Of a stretch of DNA of 7,013 bases, positions 5,961-7,013 are shown one piece after another. Below the pieces are notes generated by a model, which was given only the letters and a program-made list of their open reading frames with translations, was not told the origin of the DNA and did no database searches. The position numbers and the translations under genes are program-made. The stretch's first letter is position 1. The number at the start of each line of letters is the position of its first letter. This stretch comes from Bacteroidales bacterium (lineage in GTDB: Bacteria; Bacteroidota; Bacteroidia; Bacteroidales; B18-G4), in NCBI GenBank assembly GCA_023132505.1, contig JAGLYE010000079.1:1-7013 (forward strand), written 5' to 3'.

Positions 5961-7013
5961 CTATCTTATAAGTATCTTAAAGGCTCCGATACCTTTCTCT
6001 GTTTCAATTTTCAGGATGTAGAGCCCGGCATCAAGTTCGCTGACATTCAGCTGAAGATCAAATCCTTTCTCATTAAGCATACGTATGTTTTTACCGTCAG
6101 GGGACAGAAGGCTAAGCTTTAAGATTTCATCTTGCGACTCAATGAATATTTGTCCATAAGCCGGATTTGGGTAAACCTTAACATTTATTTGCTGCGGTTC
6201 TTCAATGCCAAAATAATATTTGAGGGTAAAAGTATTCGAAAAGGCTGATTCTCCCTCATCATAAACTGCGGTTACATTATAATCATATGTACCCTCACCC
6301 GGCATAATGTCAGTGGTATTTGTGCCGGGGATCAGGCTGCTGTTCACCTTGACATTATCTCTATACAGGTTATAACCCAGCAGACCTTTTCCGCCTCCAA
6401 TTTCTGCAGTTGTTCCATCTCCATATTGAACAACTGCCCTGATCAGGTATGCCTCATTCCATGAGGACCACGTTGAAGTGGCATCTTCCCTGTCCCACGA
6501 ACGCCCGTTATCCAGGTTTGCGTCAAATGCAAGGAATGTCTGCTCGTTTACAGAACCAAAACCAACAACAAAATCGCCATCCACAAAAATGTTATCCGTT
6601 GATACATCTATATCCAGCCATCCTTCTATAGCCGTAACATCATTTTCATATAATATTGTATTGCCGGGCTGTGTCCCAGCCCAGTTAAATACCTTCGCAT
6701 AGAAGGTATTGTCACCGGCATCTACAGATGTGAGATATTTAAGTGTTAATATCTGACACGGACCGGAGGGCGACATATGTGTTGACAAGGTATAGCCCAT
6801 ATATTTGTATGCACCCGTGTGCACATTATTATCATAGATAAGTTCGCCGGGCCCGATCCAGCTAAGGTTGGCTATATCACCTGTGGAGGCATAGCCGGAA
6901 AGATTGATTGGTACTTCCAGCCCACTGGCATTCACTATTGCCTGAACAGGTCCTGCCGGCCCCGACTCACCCTCATCATATACTGCTGTTACTGTGTAAG
7001 CGTAAGTGCCGTT
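5961..7013 (-). CDS. Secreted modular protein with T9SS C-terminal sorting domain (C-terminal fragment)
   Basis: The reading frame is open from the window edge to TAG at 5961-5963, 350 codons, so the start and signal peptide lie outside. A GTG at 6933-6935 is internal, not the start, because coding sequence continues upstream of it. The fragment begins in a fibronectin-III-like module ending GTYAYTVTAVYDEGES (fragment residues 2-17). It then has a roughly 200-residue beta-rich, Trp- and Gly-rich region of unknown function (about 28-205), a second module (LLGYNLYRD near 211-219, then GTYDYNVTAVYDEGES 241-256), and finally a type A T9SS sorting domain: VYPNPAYGQIFIES (280-293), a beta-sandwich, and ELDAGLYILKIETEKG to the terminal KILIR (346-350). 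That domain directs export through the outer membrane and is normally removed when the protein is attached to the cell surface. No catalytic motif is visible, so the enzyme or adhesin role cannot be given. Confidence 0.88.
   Translation of the reverse strand, partial: NGTYAYTVTAVYDEGESGPAGPVQAIVNASGLEVPINLSGYASTGDIANLSWIGPGELIYDNNVHTGAYKYMGYTLSTHMSPSGPCQILTLKYLTSVDAGDNTFYAKVFNWAGTQPGNTILYENDVTAIEGWLDIDVSTDNIFVDGDFVVGFGSVNEQTFLAFDANLDNGRSWDREDATSTWSSWNEAYLIRAVVQYGDGTTAEIGGGKGLLGYNLYRDNVKVNSSLIPGTNTTDIMPGEGTYDYNVTAVYDEGESAFSNTFTLKYYFGIEEPQQINVKVYPNPAYGQIFIESQDEILKLSLLSPDGKNIRMLNEKGFDLQLNVSELDAGLYILKIETEKGIGAFKILIR
6246..6293 (-). repeat. Coding repeat, second module of the T9SS protein
   Basis: Encodes GTYDYNVTAVYDEGES, the same 16-residue module ending as at 6963-7010 with two residue differences. 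The spacing between copies is 239 codons (717 nt), about one fibronectin-like module plus the intervening beta-rich domain. Nucleotide identity is partial rather than complete, pointing to an old internal duplication. Confidence 0.75.
6963..7010 (-). repeat. Coding repeat, first module of the T9SS protein
   Basis: Encodes GTYAYTVTAVYDEGES and is the partner of the copy at 6246-6293. Its position at the window edge shows that the protein continues with at least one more fibronectin-like module upstream. Confidence 0.75.

Noticed and set aside
6933..6935. GTG as the start of the T9SS-tailed protein
   Set aside because: The frame stays open upstream to the window edge and encodes a fibronectin-like module matching the one downstream, so this codon is internal.

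Overview
The window looks like chromosomal DNA of a member of Bacteroidota, probably Bacteroidales-like. Three things point there. One gene ends in a type IX secretion (T9SS) C-terminal sorting domain. Two genes are preceded by exact matches to the Bacteroidota -7 promoter box (TAnnTTTG). The CarB start has the '[20 protein letters not shown]' type of sequence. The species cannot be named from this sequence.

Layout. Positions 1-3206 are read leftward: a P-loop GTPase of the 'cyclic 2,3-diphosphoglycerate synthetase' family (1869-3206), a strong intrinsic terminator (1834-1862), then carA (737-1804) and the first 242 codons of carB (1-727, cut by the window edge). Positions 3207-3449 are a divergent intergenic region. 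It holds the GTPase promoter and a 33-nt near-perfect palindrome. From 3450 everything is read rightward until 5920: a REP-associated tyrosine transposase (RAYT, HUH/Y1 family, 3450-4043), a second copy of the palindrome that starts inside the RAYT stop codon plus an extra half copy (4042-4091), a promoter-like sequence, and argS (4136-5920). From the right edge, and converging on argS, comes the C-terminal 350 codons of a secreted modular T9SS cargo protein (5961-7013).

How the parts relate. CarA and CarB form carbamoyl-phosphate synthetase, feeding pyrimidine and arginine synthesis; ArgS charges tRNA-Arg. These are housekeeping genes, and the shared arginine theme may be chance. The GTPase is a conserved protein whose bacterial role I cannot assign. 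The most unusual part is the unit at 3361-4091: a single-domain HUH transposase bracketed by copies of its probable DNA hairpin substrate. It is inserted between the divergent GTPase and argS genes, and its right-hand repeat runs into the argS promoter region. No tRNA, rRNA, CRISPR array or other recognisable system is visible.
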